Shown here: piece by piece, positions 49,142 through 56,657 of the stretch | Layout of the letters: every line of letters starts with the position of its first letter | Position numbering within the stretch: position 1 is the stretch's first letter | Source: Parabacteroides faecis | GTDB taxonomy: Bacteria; Bacteroidota; Bacteroidia; Bacteroidales; Tannerellaceae | Assembly: GCF_014647375.1 (NCBI RefSeq) | Contig: NZ_BMPB01000007.1 | Location: forward strand, 1 to 64,000 | Length of the DNA stretch: 64,000 nt | Reading direction: 5' to 3' | Translations under genes and position numbers: made by a program | The notes under the pieces: model-generated | The model's input: only the letters and a program-made list of their open reading frames with translations | The model's database searches: none | Told to the model about the DNA's origin: nothing

Positions 49142-49149
49142 TACATTTG
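49142..49149 (+). promoter_or_regulatory. -7 element of the AraC gene
   Basis: TACATTTG matches TAnnTTTG. Transcription would start near 49155, so ATG 49175 (MEKIMQLK) is a realistic alternative to ATG 49160. Confidence 0.5.
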
Positions 49150-49159
49150 CATAGAAACA

Positions 49160-50077
49160 ATGAAAGAGACTGTTATGGAGAAGATTATGCAACTGAAAAC
49201 GATAAAGGAGTACAATGATTACATGGGTGTGGAAACGAGGCATCCGTTGGTCAGCGTCATCGAAGGAAGCCGTATGCCGCACCCTGTACCCCATGCACGC
49301 AAGCACGTGGGAATGTATGTGGTCTTCCTGAAAGAATTACGGTGTACGGACGATTTGACCTATGGCCGACGCTCCTACGATTTTCAAGAAAATACGTTGG
49401 TGTTTATCGCTCCGGGGCAAGTGTTCGGACATGAAGCCGACGGAACAACTTTTACTGGTTCGGGCTGGTGTCTGCTGTTCCATCCCGACTTGCTGCGGGG
49501 CACGCCGCTCGGCCGCCATATGCAGGATTATACTTTTTTCTCCTATGCCGCCAATGAAGCGTTGCACCTCTCCAAGCAGGAGCAGCAGACCGTCATCGAC
49601 TGTCTGACAAAAATCGACGAGGAGACATATGACAAGGCAGATCGCCACAGCAACCTGATTATCGCTTCTGCCATCGAATTGTTGCTCAACTATTGCATCC
49701 GTTTCTATGACCGACAATTCATTACCCGCAAAAAAGAGAACAAGGATACGCTCGGTTCTTTCGAAGCCTTGCTGAATGACTATTTCATTTCGGATAAACC
49801 CTCTAAATTCGGTACACCAACCGTTGCTTATTGTGCTGACCAGTTGCATCTGTCTGCGAATTATTTCGGAGATTTGATTAAAAAAGAGACCGGTTTATCT
49901 GCACAAGAATATATATTGGCAAAAACAATGGATACAGCAAAAGAGCTGCTTGCCGATCCTACAAAATCTGTCAGTGATGTGGCTTATGCTTTGGGGTATC
50001 AATATCCGCAGTATTTCAGCAAGGCTTTCAAGCGTGTCGTGGGATGTTCGCCGAATGAATACAGAAAATTAAATTAA
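49160..50077 (+). CDS. AraC-family regulator, likely controller of the redox regulon
   Basis: The 305-residue protein has an N-terminal cupin-like sensor (LVFIAPGQVFGHEADG, then LFHPDLLRGTPLGRHM) and a C-terminal double helix-turn-helix: VAYCADQLHLSANYFGDLIK, then SVSDVAYALGYQYPQYFSKA and FKRVVGCSPNEYRKLN. It is transcribed away from a lone sensor homologue, with the shared 33-bp operator between. The same operator lies before both redox operons, so this protein is the best candidate activator. The inducer is unknown. A partial copy of its HTH end is found at 52988-53144. Confidence 0.88.
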   Translation: MKETVMEKIMQLKTIKEYNDYMGVETRHPLVSVIEGSRMPHPVPHARKHVGMYVVFLKELRCTDDLTYGRRSYDFQENTLVFIAPGQVFGHEADGTTFTGSGWCLLFHPDLLRGTPLGRHMQDYTFFSYAANEALHLSKQEQQTVIDCLTKIDEETYDKADRHSNLIIASAIELLLNYCIRFYDRQFITRKKENKDTLGSFEALLNDYFISDKPSKFGTPTVAYCADQLHLSANYFGDLIKKETGLSAQEYILAKTMDTAKELLADPTKSVSDVAYALGYQYPQYFSKAFKRVVGCSPNEYRKLN

Positions 50078-50161
50078 CTTATAAATAGCTATGTAATAAT
50101 TGATTAAGAAAAAATACTTATGATTCTTCCTTTAGCATTCATCTTGTTACCGACATAATAA

Positions 50162-51019
50162 TCATTTTTCTTCGCTAATAGGTAAATGTGTATCGCAATA
50201 CTTCTTTCTATATTGCAAAGGAGTCATATTATGATATTGCTGAAACAACTTGTTCAAGTAGCACGGGTCGGTATAGCCCATTCTGTTTGAAATCTCTTTA
50301 ATGCTCATTTGAGTGCCGACAAGCATGTCTTCCACCGTTTTCAATCTGCTTTTTTGGATGTACTGTTTGAAATCCTCTCCAAAATTCCGTTTAAAGAAAC
50401 GTCCTGCATAAGTGGGGGAAAGGTGAAATTTTTCAGCCACAATATTCAATTTCAGGAGTTCGGGCTGGTGGATATGCTGCCTGATGTATTTTAGCATATA
50501 CTGTGCCTTGCTACTGTCCGCATTATCATGCTCCGGGGCCAATGTGGAAAGATTTCTTACAGCAAGCACAATGACACTGTTCACGTAGTAGTTCAGCAGA
50601 TAGCCCGACATCATTTTCTTTTCAGATACCTCCCTGACAATTAGTTCAATCAAACTGTGAAGCATTTCCGCATCACTCTGTTGAAATCGGATACAGTATC
50701 CGGCTTGTATGTCGAGAGCCCCTTCAGCATATCTGTTTATATAATCGGTCACATAATTCTCCGTGAACCGGATAAACAAATAACGACTATGTGAACAAGT
50801 CCGAAACAGGTGAACTCTATTGGGCGGTATCAGGCATAAGTCGGCGGCACAATAGTTATGATGTTCTTCCCCGCCATTTACGGAATTGACAACAAAACTT
50901 CCGGTACCTTCCAGAATATAAGCCATTTCGAAAAAAGAATGCTGGTGCTCTCCAATCGGAAATGTATCGTGCTCCCTTAAAAGTATTTCAACCGGCTGAT
51001 ATAGATTTTCTTTCCACAT
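50162..51019 (-). CDS. AraC-family transcriptional regulator (cupin type)
   Basis: The 285-residue protein starts with an AraC cupin domain (DTFPIGEHQHSFFEMAYILE, then CLIPPNRVHLFRT) and ends with the double HTH (KLNIVAEKFHLSPTYAGRFF, then MSIKEISNRMGYTDPCYLNK and YHNMTPLQYRKKY). It is divergent from the exported SDR and EamA genes, with a 50-base promoter gap. It probably regulates those two genes rather than the operators further left, which are of a different sequence. Confidence 0.9.
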   Translation of the reverse strand: MWKENLYQPVEILLREHDTFPIGEHQHSFFEMAYILEGTGSFVVNSVNGGEEHHNYCAADLCLIPPNRVHLFRTCSHSRYLFIRFTENYVTDYINRYAEGALDIQAGYCIRFQQSDAEMLHSLIELIVREVSEKKMMSGYLLNYYVNSVIVLAVRNLSTLAPEHDNADSSKAQYMLKYIRQHIHQPELLKLNIVAEKFHLSPTYAGRFFKRNFGEDFKQYIQKSRLKTVEDMLVGTQMSIKEISNRMGYTDPCYLNKLFQQYHNMTPLQYRKKYCDTHLPISEEK

Positions 51020-51044
51020 AGCTTATTTTTCCATGTTTATGGTA

Positions 51045-51085
51045 CAAAAATACAATAATCTTCATTTCCATGACATTTAACTTTG
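51045..51085. promoter_or_regulatory. Divergent promoters of AraC and SDR genes
   Basis: Leftward -7 element TATTTTTG (minus strand, 51045-51052) and rightward TAACTTTG (51078-51085). The rightward element places transcription start after the ATG at 51070, so the SDR must start at 51103. Confidence 0.55.
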
Positions 51086-51102
51086 CACAAAAAAACAGAA
51101 AC

Positions 51103-51981
51103 ATGAGAATATTAAAATTTATAGTAACATTTATTTTACTTATGGGAAGTGTATCTAATAGTTTAGCACAAGTATCTTCAGGAAGGCTGAAAGATAAAGT
51201 TGCAATTGTAACGGGAGCTGCATCCGGCAATGGAAAGGCAATAGCTGTCTTATTCGCCAATGAGGGAGCAAAAGTTATTCTGGCAGACATCAACGGTATA
51301 GAAGTAAGGAAGATTGCAGACACGTTGCAACAAAACCAATCGGACGTTATACCGGTTGAAGTGGATGTAACCAGAGAAGATGATGTACAGCGGATGATAA
51401 ACTCGGCTTTAGAGCGATTTGGACGGATTGATATTCTGGTAAACAATGCCGGAGTTTTTGATGAACTTCTTCCGGCAGGCGAGGTCAGCGATGAGATTTG
51501 GGACAGAGTGATTTCTACAAATCTTACAGCGCCGATGCGTGGAATCCGTGCTGTTATTCCTGTATTTGAAAAACAAGGAGGAGGAGTCATTGTGAATACA
51601 GCTTCCATTGCCGGCTTTACGGGAGCAAGGGGTGGAGGGGCAGCCTACGTCGCCTCCAAGCATGGCCTGATAGGACTGACAAAAAATGTGGCATTTAATT
51701 ATAAGGACAAGAATATCCGTTGTAATGCGGTGGCACCGGGCAGAGTCGAGACAAACCTGCGGGTAAACAGTGAGAACTTAATCGGATCAAAAACGGCTCA
51801 TGACAAATCCATTGATAATTGGAGAGACATCGAGACCAAAGTTTCGGAAGGTTATATCACTAATATGCGGAAATGCACTCCTGATGAGATAGCCAAAGTT
51901 GTACTTTTTCTGGCATCTGACGAGGCCTCTTTTGTCAACGGTTCCATATTTGTAGCAGACGGAGGTTGGACTTCTTATTAA
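51103..51981 (+). CDS. Exported short-chain dehydrogenase/reductase
   Basis: I start at ATG 51103 (MRILKFIVTFILLMGSVSNS), downstream of the TAACTTTG promoter; this gives a Sec signal peptide ending near SLAQ. The 265-residue SDR domain is classical: VAIVTGAASGNGKAIA (NAD-binding TGxxxGxG), ILVNNAGVF, the catalytic Ser in TASIAGFTG, AAYVASKHGLIG (YxxxK), and the C-terminal FVNGSIFVADGGWTSY. SDRs are normally cytosolic NAD(P) enzymes, so this is a further export-tagged dehydrogenase of the block. The EamA gene follows 17 bases later. The substrate is unknown. Confidence 0.88.
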   Translation: MRILKFIVTFILLMGSVSNSLAQVSSGRLKDKVAIVTGAASGNGKAIAVLFANEGAKVILADINGIEVRKIADTLQQNQSDVIPVEVDVTREDDVQRMINSALERFGRIDILVNNAGVFDELLPAGEVSDEIWDRVISTNLTAPMRGIRAVIPVFEKQGGGVIVNTASIAGFTGARGGGAAYVASKHGLIGLTKNVAFNYKDKNIRCNAVAPGRVETNLRVNSENLIGSKTAHDKSIDNWRDIETKVSEGYITNMRKCTPDEIAKVVLFLASDEASFVNGSIFVADGGWTSY

Positions 51982-51998
51982 AGACATAACAATAGCAT

Positions 51999-52958
51999 AT
52001 GGAAAAGATTTGTTGGAAAGGACATGCCGCCATGTTCGGGGCAAATGCCATGTGGGGGTTGATGTCTCCCATATCCAAATTTATCATGTTGGGAGGAGCT
52101 GTTACGCCTCTTGTCGTAACTGATTTACGTATCGGGGGTGCGATGGTTCTCTTCTGGATAGCTTCTTTTTTTCAAAAACCGGAACATGTCAGCCATAAGG
52201 ACTTGGCAAGCCTGTTTGTTGCCGCCCTTTTAGGTATTGTATTCAATCAAGGTTGTTTCATATTCGGTGTCAGTCTAAGCTCACCCGGTGATGCCTCCAT
52301 TATTACTACCAGTATGCCTCTATGGGCTATGGTACTGGCTGCATTGATACTGAAAGAGCCCATTACGGGCAAGAAGGTGCTGGGCATTGCGGCCGGAGCG
52401 AGCGGTGCATTGCTGCTGATACTCGGAAACGGGCAGCATGAGCAAGGAGCATCGGCAGCAACCGCGGGTGGCACAATGATATGGGGCGATTTGCTGGTGT
52501 TGCTGGCACAGTTCTGCTATGCCCTTTACATCGTATTGTATAAGGATTTCGTGAATAAATATTCGCTGGTGACCATTATGAAGTGGATGTTCACCTATTC
52601 GTTCATATGTGTCCTTCCGTTTTCAGCCGGCAGCCTGATGCGTACAGATTGGAGCAGCCTGCATCTTCCCGAACTGGGTGGCTTGTCCTTTATTGTCGTG
52701 GGAGCTACCTTCATCAGCTACATGCTGATTGTGGTCGGACAGAAGAATCTCCGTCCCACCGTGGCGGGTATGTACAACTATATCCAACCACTTGTTGCCT
52801 GCATTGTTGCCGTTTGTTGGGGTATGGACTCTTTCAATTTCATCAAGGGCATGGCTGTTATCTTCATTTTCGGTGGTGTCTATCTGGTTACTTCGAGCCG
52901 GAGCAGGAAGGAACTGGAGTCCTATAAAGCTATACGTACAAAGGAAAAAGTCGGATGA
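51999..52958 (+). CDS. EamA/DMT-family transporter
   Basis: The 319-residue protein has ten membrane segments in two EamA repeats: GANAMWGLMSPISKFIMLGG and TTSMPLWAMVLAALILKEPI in the first, SLVTIMKWMFTYSFICVLPF and PTVAGMYNYIQPLVACIVAV in the second. The loop around residues 150-160 (HEQGASAATAGG) separates them. Such proteins export metabolites or amino acids, or exchange drugs, at the inner membrane. It follows the exported SDR gene, so a substrate or product of that enzyme is a plausible cargo. It is intact. Confidence 0.9.
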   Translation: MEKICWKGHAAMFGANAMWGLMSPISKFIMLGGAVTPLVVTDLRIGGAMVLFWIASFFQKPEHVSHKDLASLFVAALLGIVFNQGCFIFGVSLSSPGDASIITTSMPLWAMVLAALILKEPITGKKVLGIAAGASGALLLILGNGQHEQGASAATAGGTMIWGDLLVLLAQFCYALYIVLYKDFVNKYSLVTIMKWMFTYSFICVLPFSAGSLMRTDWSSLHLPELGGLSFIVVGATFISYMLIVVGQKNLRPTVAGMYNYIQPLVACIVAVCWGMDSFNFIKGMAVIFIFGGVYLVTSSRSRKELESYKAIRTKEKVG

Positions 52959-52987
52959 ATATGATGAGAAAATACATCTTAGGATTA

Positions 52988-53144
52988 GTAAAAACAATGG
53001 ATGCAGCAAAAGAATTGCTTGCTGAGCCTACAAAATCTGTCAGTAATGTTCCTTACGCTTTGAGGTATCAATATCCAGTACTTCAGCAAGGCTTTCAAGC
53101 GTATCGCGGGATGTTCTCCGAATGAATACAGAACATTTAATTAG
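52988..53144 (+). pseudogene. Partial duplicate of the AraC HTH end
   Basis: About 155 bases (AAAACAATGGATGCAGCAAA, then ACAAAATCTGTCAGTAATGT, then CCGAATGAATACAGAACATT) repeat 49921-50077, the last 50 codons of the regulator at 49160-50077, with roughly 85-90% identity and small indels that break the frame. Together with the full gene it flanks the AraC/SDR/EamA module as direct repeats. This suggests the module was inserted or duplicated by recombination. Confidence 0.8.
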
Positions 53145-53655
53145 GATATTATTTGATTTTTGAAAAAGCCTAAAAAATAGAGAAATGGAATACCGATATT
53201 TGTTTTCTTTATTAGTTAAATAGATTGTTATGTAATAGATTATTATATGATAAACATACCGTAGTCGGTATTTATTGAGACAATATTAAAAATCATGTAA
53301 TTTTATCCCGTTTTTTTCTGAAAAGAGAAAAACGGGTATTTTATTATGGCTCAATAGGTCAATAATTACGCTTTATCTGCTATTAATACCCTATATCCAT
53401 CTGAATGAAAACAAATACCGAGTGTACAATTATTTGGGGGAGAAATACTATTTAATTCTAATTCAATATAACTTGCTATTTATCAGTATGTAATATAAAT
53501 TAAAATATAATCGTACCGACCTCGTTTTTAGCTATCTATATAATCCCGAACTTTGCAAAAGATAAAAATGAGGATATATGGAAGTTTGTACTTACTCTTG
53601 ACGTTTTTATGATAATTTAGTCGGAGGCGATGATTTATAAAACCTAAAATGTGAT
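53145..53655. other. Gene-free region with one terminator
   Basis: AT-rich DNA without a supported ORF. An intrinsic terminator at 53305-53339 (ATCCCGTTTTT ... AAAAACGGGTAT) is the only element I can name. It separates the cargo block from the element-end genes. Confidence 0.5.
53305..53339 (+). terminator. Intrinsic terminator after the cargo block
   Basis: ATCCCGTTTTT and AAAAACGGGTAT form a 10-bp stem with an A/T-rich loop, followed by T residues. Confidence 0.7.
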
Positions 53656-54291
53656 ATGATGAAAATATTAACAAATGCACTCCTTTTCAACCTATTTGCC
53701 TCCTACTTGGAGGGCATGGTACAAGTAGCGGAAGAATTGCCTGCTGCTTATGATAATTTTGTAACTCTGCTTGGAGGACTTCCACAAAGTGAGAACCTAA
53801 TATTGAAGTTACGTCGCTTGAATTATACCAAAATAGAGCTGGTTTCTATGCAAATAGCATCGGAGCAAATGTTGGAGAAAAGGCATATTTTGTACGATGT
53901 GTTTATCGGTAAGGCATTATCTCTTCTCGATACAGAGATAGAAATGGTTAAAGAGTTATTTAAATTGAGGAATATTATCCCCGAATTGAAATCGGAAATA
54001 ATGAAAGATACAAAAGATAAATCTGTTATCATGTTGACCTGGAACGGTACAGACAGTGATTTGATTGAACTGGTGGCTGCGTTGATGGCAGCCGGTGCAA
54101 TAAGCTCGAAAAATGGTGGCAAACTGACTGTGATAAGTGTAATTCGGGCTTTTGAGGATATGTTTCATCTGAAAATAAATGCATTATATACCAAACGGGG
54201 AAAAGTGTTTGATCGTTGTACAGACACTACTCCTTTTATTGATTCCTTGCGTGTAAGCTATAACCGGATGCTGGAGAAACGGTTAATTTAA
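53656..54291 (+). CDS. RteC-like small regulator
   Basis: The 211-residue protein is shorter than RteC but its C-terminal half resembles it: SDLIELVAALMAAGAISSKN, then LTVISVIRAFEDMFHLKINA, then TDTTPFIDSLRVSYNRMLEK. The N-terminal 100 residues are helical and of unknown type. Proteins with this RteC-like domain occur next to xis/int modules of Bacteroides elements. It is the first of three rightward genes leading to the integrase. A control role in excision is likely; confidence in the family is moderate. Confidence 0.65.
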   Translation: MMKILTNALLFNLFASYLEGMVQVAEELPAAYDNFVTLLGGLPQSENLILKLRRLNYTKIELVSMQIASEQMLEKRHILYDVFIGKALSLLDTEIEMVKELFKLRNIIPELKSEIMKDTKDKSVIMLTWNGTDSDLIELVAALMAAGAISSKNGGKLTVISVIRAFEDMFHLKINALYTKRGKVFDRCTDTTPFIDSLRVSYNRMLEKRLI

Positions 54292-54410
54292 AAGTCATAC
54301 GCCAACGGATGTCAAAATCCGACTTTGATTCCGCACATTTGTTTTTACCGGAGAGTATGACTTATTTTGCCGGAGAAAACATCAAAATGTATAAACTAAA
54401 AACATCATGT

Positions 54411-54695
54411 ATGGAACTGACTATTATTGAAACAAGCGCGTATCTGGAAATGAGGAAACAGTTCAGTCTGCTGGCGGTACAGTTGGAAAACTTCCGTAAA
54501 AAGGTTGCCTCACCCGCACCGGATAAATGATTGGACGCACAAGAGGTATGTCTGGCTCTGAAAATATCGAAGAGATGCCTGCAAAATTACAGGGACAACG
54601 GCCTTATCCCTTATTCAAACATAGGCGGGAAATTCTTCTATCGGGAAACGGATATTCAGGAGATATTGAGTGAAGGACTTGTAAAAAGGAAATAG
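54411..54695 (+). pseudogene. Excisionase-like HTH protein, Trp-to-TGA nonsense
   Basis: The frame from ATG 54411 (MELTIIETSAYLEMRKQFSL) encodes a small coiled segment and then, beyond an in-frame TGA at 54528-54530, the helix-turn-helix LDAQEVCLALKISKRCLQNY with IGGKFFYRETDIQEIL, ending at TAG 54693. The TGA sits where homologues have Trp before the HTH, so it is a TGG-to-TGA change. An ATG at 54387 is an alternative start. The following gene has the same HTH type, as in the paired xis genes of CTnDOT-like elements. Only a truncated coil would be made. Confidence 0.7.
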
Positions 54696-54698
54696 GCT

Positions 54699-55001
54699 AT
54701 GGCAGACATTATCACAAAGGATTCAGAAGAGTTCAAGGAACTGACCGGATGGATAAGGAGAGCGGGTAAGGCGGCTGAGGAAGCCACGGCAAGAATACGT
54801 CCCACGATTGCGGATGAGCATTACCTGACTGGAGATGATGTGTGCGAGAGGCTGCACATCTCACGGCGGACGCTACAAACCTTGCGTGACGAGAACATGG
54901 TGTCCTATACTACCATCGGCGGAAAGATTCTTTATCCCGAAAGCGGACTGTATGAGGTGTTAAAAAAGAACTATCGGGATTTCCGAAGGTTCAGGAAATA
55001 A
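54699..55001 (+). CDS. Excisionase-family helix-turn-helix protein
   Basis: The 100-residue protein has a MerR/Xis-type helix-turn-helix: HYLTGDDVCERLHISRRTLQ, then LRDENMVSYTTIGGKILYPE. A helical N-terminal part and a basic end (KNYRDFRRFRK) complete it. Pairs of such proteins adjoin the integrase in CTnDOT-type elements and direct excision. It starts 3 bases after the broken paralogue and is convergent with the integrase. It looks intact. Confidence 0.8.
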   Translation: MADIITKDSEEFKELTGWIRRAGKAAEEATARIRPTIADEHYLTGDDVCERLHISRRTLQTLRDENMVSYTTIGGKILYPESGLYEVLKKNYRDFRRFRK

Positions 55002-55013
55002 AGAAAAGACAAA

Positions 55014-55055
55014 AAGAATGTCCCTCCGGCCTACCGGCTGAAGGGGCATTCCTTT
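55014..55055. terminator. Bidirectional terminator between xis-like and integrase genes
   Basis: AGAATGTCCCTCCGGC and CCGGCTGAAGGGGCATTCCT form a long stem with one mismatch and a CTA loop, A-rich on the left and T-rich on the right. It can stop both convergent transcripts. Confidence 0.8.
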
Positions 55056-55064
55056 TGGTCGGTC

Positions 55065-56294
55065 TTAAACGGCCAGTTTGTAAACATGGCCTATCTTCTC
55101 GCAAAGTTTGTCGGTATCTTCGCCCACTTTCGGATTGATAAGCTCAGCATATACCTGCGTGGAAAGGATGGAGTTATGCCCTAATACCTTTTGCAGAGTT
55201 TCCAACGGCATCCCTTTGAGAATGGCCAGAACTGCAAATGTATGACGTCCGATATGCGGGGTGATTTCGGTATGGCAATCGCACTTCTTGCCGATGATTC
55301 TGAGGCTGAGGAACATCGTGTTGTATTCGCCTACGGGGAAAACACAATCGGGGGAATCCTTCTTCTCGTCCACACCCCTGTATTTCTCAATAAGCTCAAC
55401 GGCTATGGGCAATAACTTCACGACATAGGCCACTCCGGTTTTTATACGGTTGCCCATCAGCCATGTGCCTCCGTCGGAATCGGTATGGATGTTGTCATAA
55501 GTAATGGCTTTAAGGTCGGCATATGCAAGACCGGTGAAGCACATGAAGAGAAACATGTCCCGCATGGCACGCTGGCGTTTGTATTTCAGATCCACATGGA
55601 TGATTCTCTGTAATTCCTCTTCAGTAAGAAAAGACCTTTTCTTGTATTCCGGTTTGCACTCGAAGGATGTGAAAGGATGAACTCTCAACCACCCCTTTTC
55701 CTGCGCGATGTACATCAGCCATTTCAGGGTGTTAATACGGTTGAAAGCGGTGGCATTCGCATTGCCTGCCGTGCCGAGCATCCATGTGTAATAATCCTCA
55801 ATGAACGATTTCTCAAGCTCGTCAATAGCTATATCCTCGATGTTCTTTTTGGTTTTCATGAAAAGCAAAAGACTTTTGTAGTCGGCAACCAGTCCACGGT
55901 AAGTGTTTTTCGCCTTTCCTTTACCTATCTTTTCTTTATACGATTCAAGCTGTTCTCTGAAGAGCACCATAAGAGTATGGCATTCCTCTGAGAAACCTGC
56001 ATAGCGGTTATATACTTTCTTGGCCGTAACAAAACTGTCATGGTCGCAGATGTACTGATAGTGCTTCGTTATCTGCGCCTTGATGTTGTCAAGTTCTTGA
56101 TTCAGCGTGCGTGCTTCCTCGGACTTGCCTTTCGCACGGTTGGCTTTTACGTCCCATAAGGAAAGGGACACTGTTCTTTTGCTGCTGAAACCCGCTTGGG
56201 TTCCATTGACTGTGATGCGTCCCATTATCGGGGCCTTACCATTTTTTACTGACTGGTTCTTGGTGTAGAACAATACTTTGAATGTGCTTCGCAT
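55065..56294 (-). CDS. Tyrosine-type site-specific integrase
   Basis: The 409-residue protein is complete: an N-terminal Arm-binding domain (VLFYTKNQSVKNGKAPIMGR), a SAM-like core-binding domain (about 105-195), and a catalytic domain. FTGLAYADLKAI lies near the first active-site position, HIGRHTFAVLAILKGM carries His and Arg, and LGHNSILSTQVYAEL carries the final His and Tyr. It would integrate and excise the element. Its 5' flank (56295-56600) resembles that of the integrase stub at 23.5 kb. It is convergent with excisionase-like genes, the usual arrangement at an element end. Confidence 0.92.
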   Translation of the reverse strand: MRSTFKVLFYTKNQSVKNGKAPIMGRITVNGTQAGFSSKRTVSLSLWDVKANRAKGKSEEARTLNQELDNIKAQITKHYQYICDHDSFVTAKKVYNRYAGFSEECHTLMVLFREQLESYKEKIGKGKAKNTYRGLVADYKSLLLFMKTKKNIEDIAIDELEKSFIEDYYTWMLGTAGNANATAFNRINTLKWLMYIAQEKGWLRVHPFTSFECKPEYKKRSFLTEEELQRIIHVDLKYKRQRAMRDMFLFMCFTGLAYADLKAITYDNIHTDSDGGTWLMGNRIKTGVAYVVKLLPIAVELIEKYRGVDEKKDSPDCVFPVGEYNTMFLSLRIIGKKCDCHTEITPHIGRHTFAVLAILKGMPLETLQKVLGHNSILSTQVYAELINPKVGEDTDKLCEKIGHVYKLAV

Positions 56295-56657
56295 AACTCA
56301 ACTTTTTTTAGTTACAAATTTACTTTCTGTTGAGTTATCTGATACTATGCAAAAACAAGCAATAGGCTGAAATATAATATATTACACTTCTTTTTATAGC
56401 ATATTTGGCGGAGTTACGATTTGGTAACCTAACTCCTTTCCAAATCTGCTTTTTTTTGCTTTCCTTTTGCCTCACTGCTAAAAATATGTTTTATAACCAT
56501 TTGATTTTTAGCGTAGTTGCATTATCCTTACACATCGTTTAAAAATATTTGGTTTCTTTTTTTGAAACATATATTTATGGCAAGTTGACAAATTAGAATT
56601 TAGATATTACAAACCAAGTTCATACAGATAATGGAGTTAGTCTCCCACTCCTTTACA
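56295..56657. other. Probable element terminus beside the integrase
   Basis: No gene. The part TTGCATTATCCTTACACATC (about 56516-56535) and TTTCTTTTTTTGAAAC (about 56552-56567) parallel sequences at 23722-23768 next to the integrase stub. Element DNA probably ends between here and 56657. I could not identify a matching direct repeat at the other end. Confidence 0.45.

Noticed and set aside
51070-51102. Upstream ATG of the exported SDR
   Set aside because: It lies before the -7 element TAACTTTG and would bury the signal peptide.
30835-54530. UGA recoded as Trp, suggested by TGA at two Trp positions (30835 and 54528)
   Set aside because: Dozens of intact genes here use TGG for Trp and TGA as a normal stop, so these are point mutations in decaying genes.
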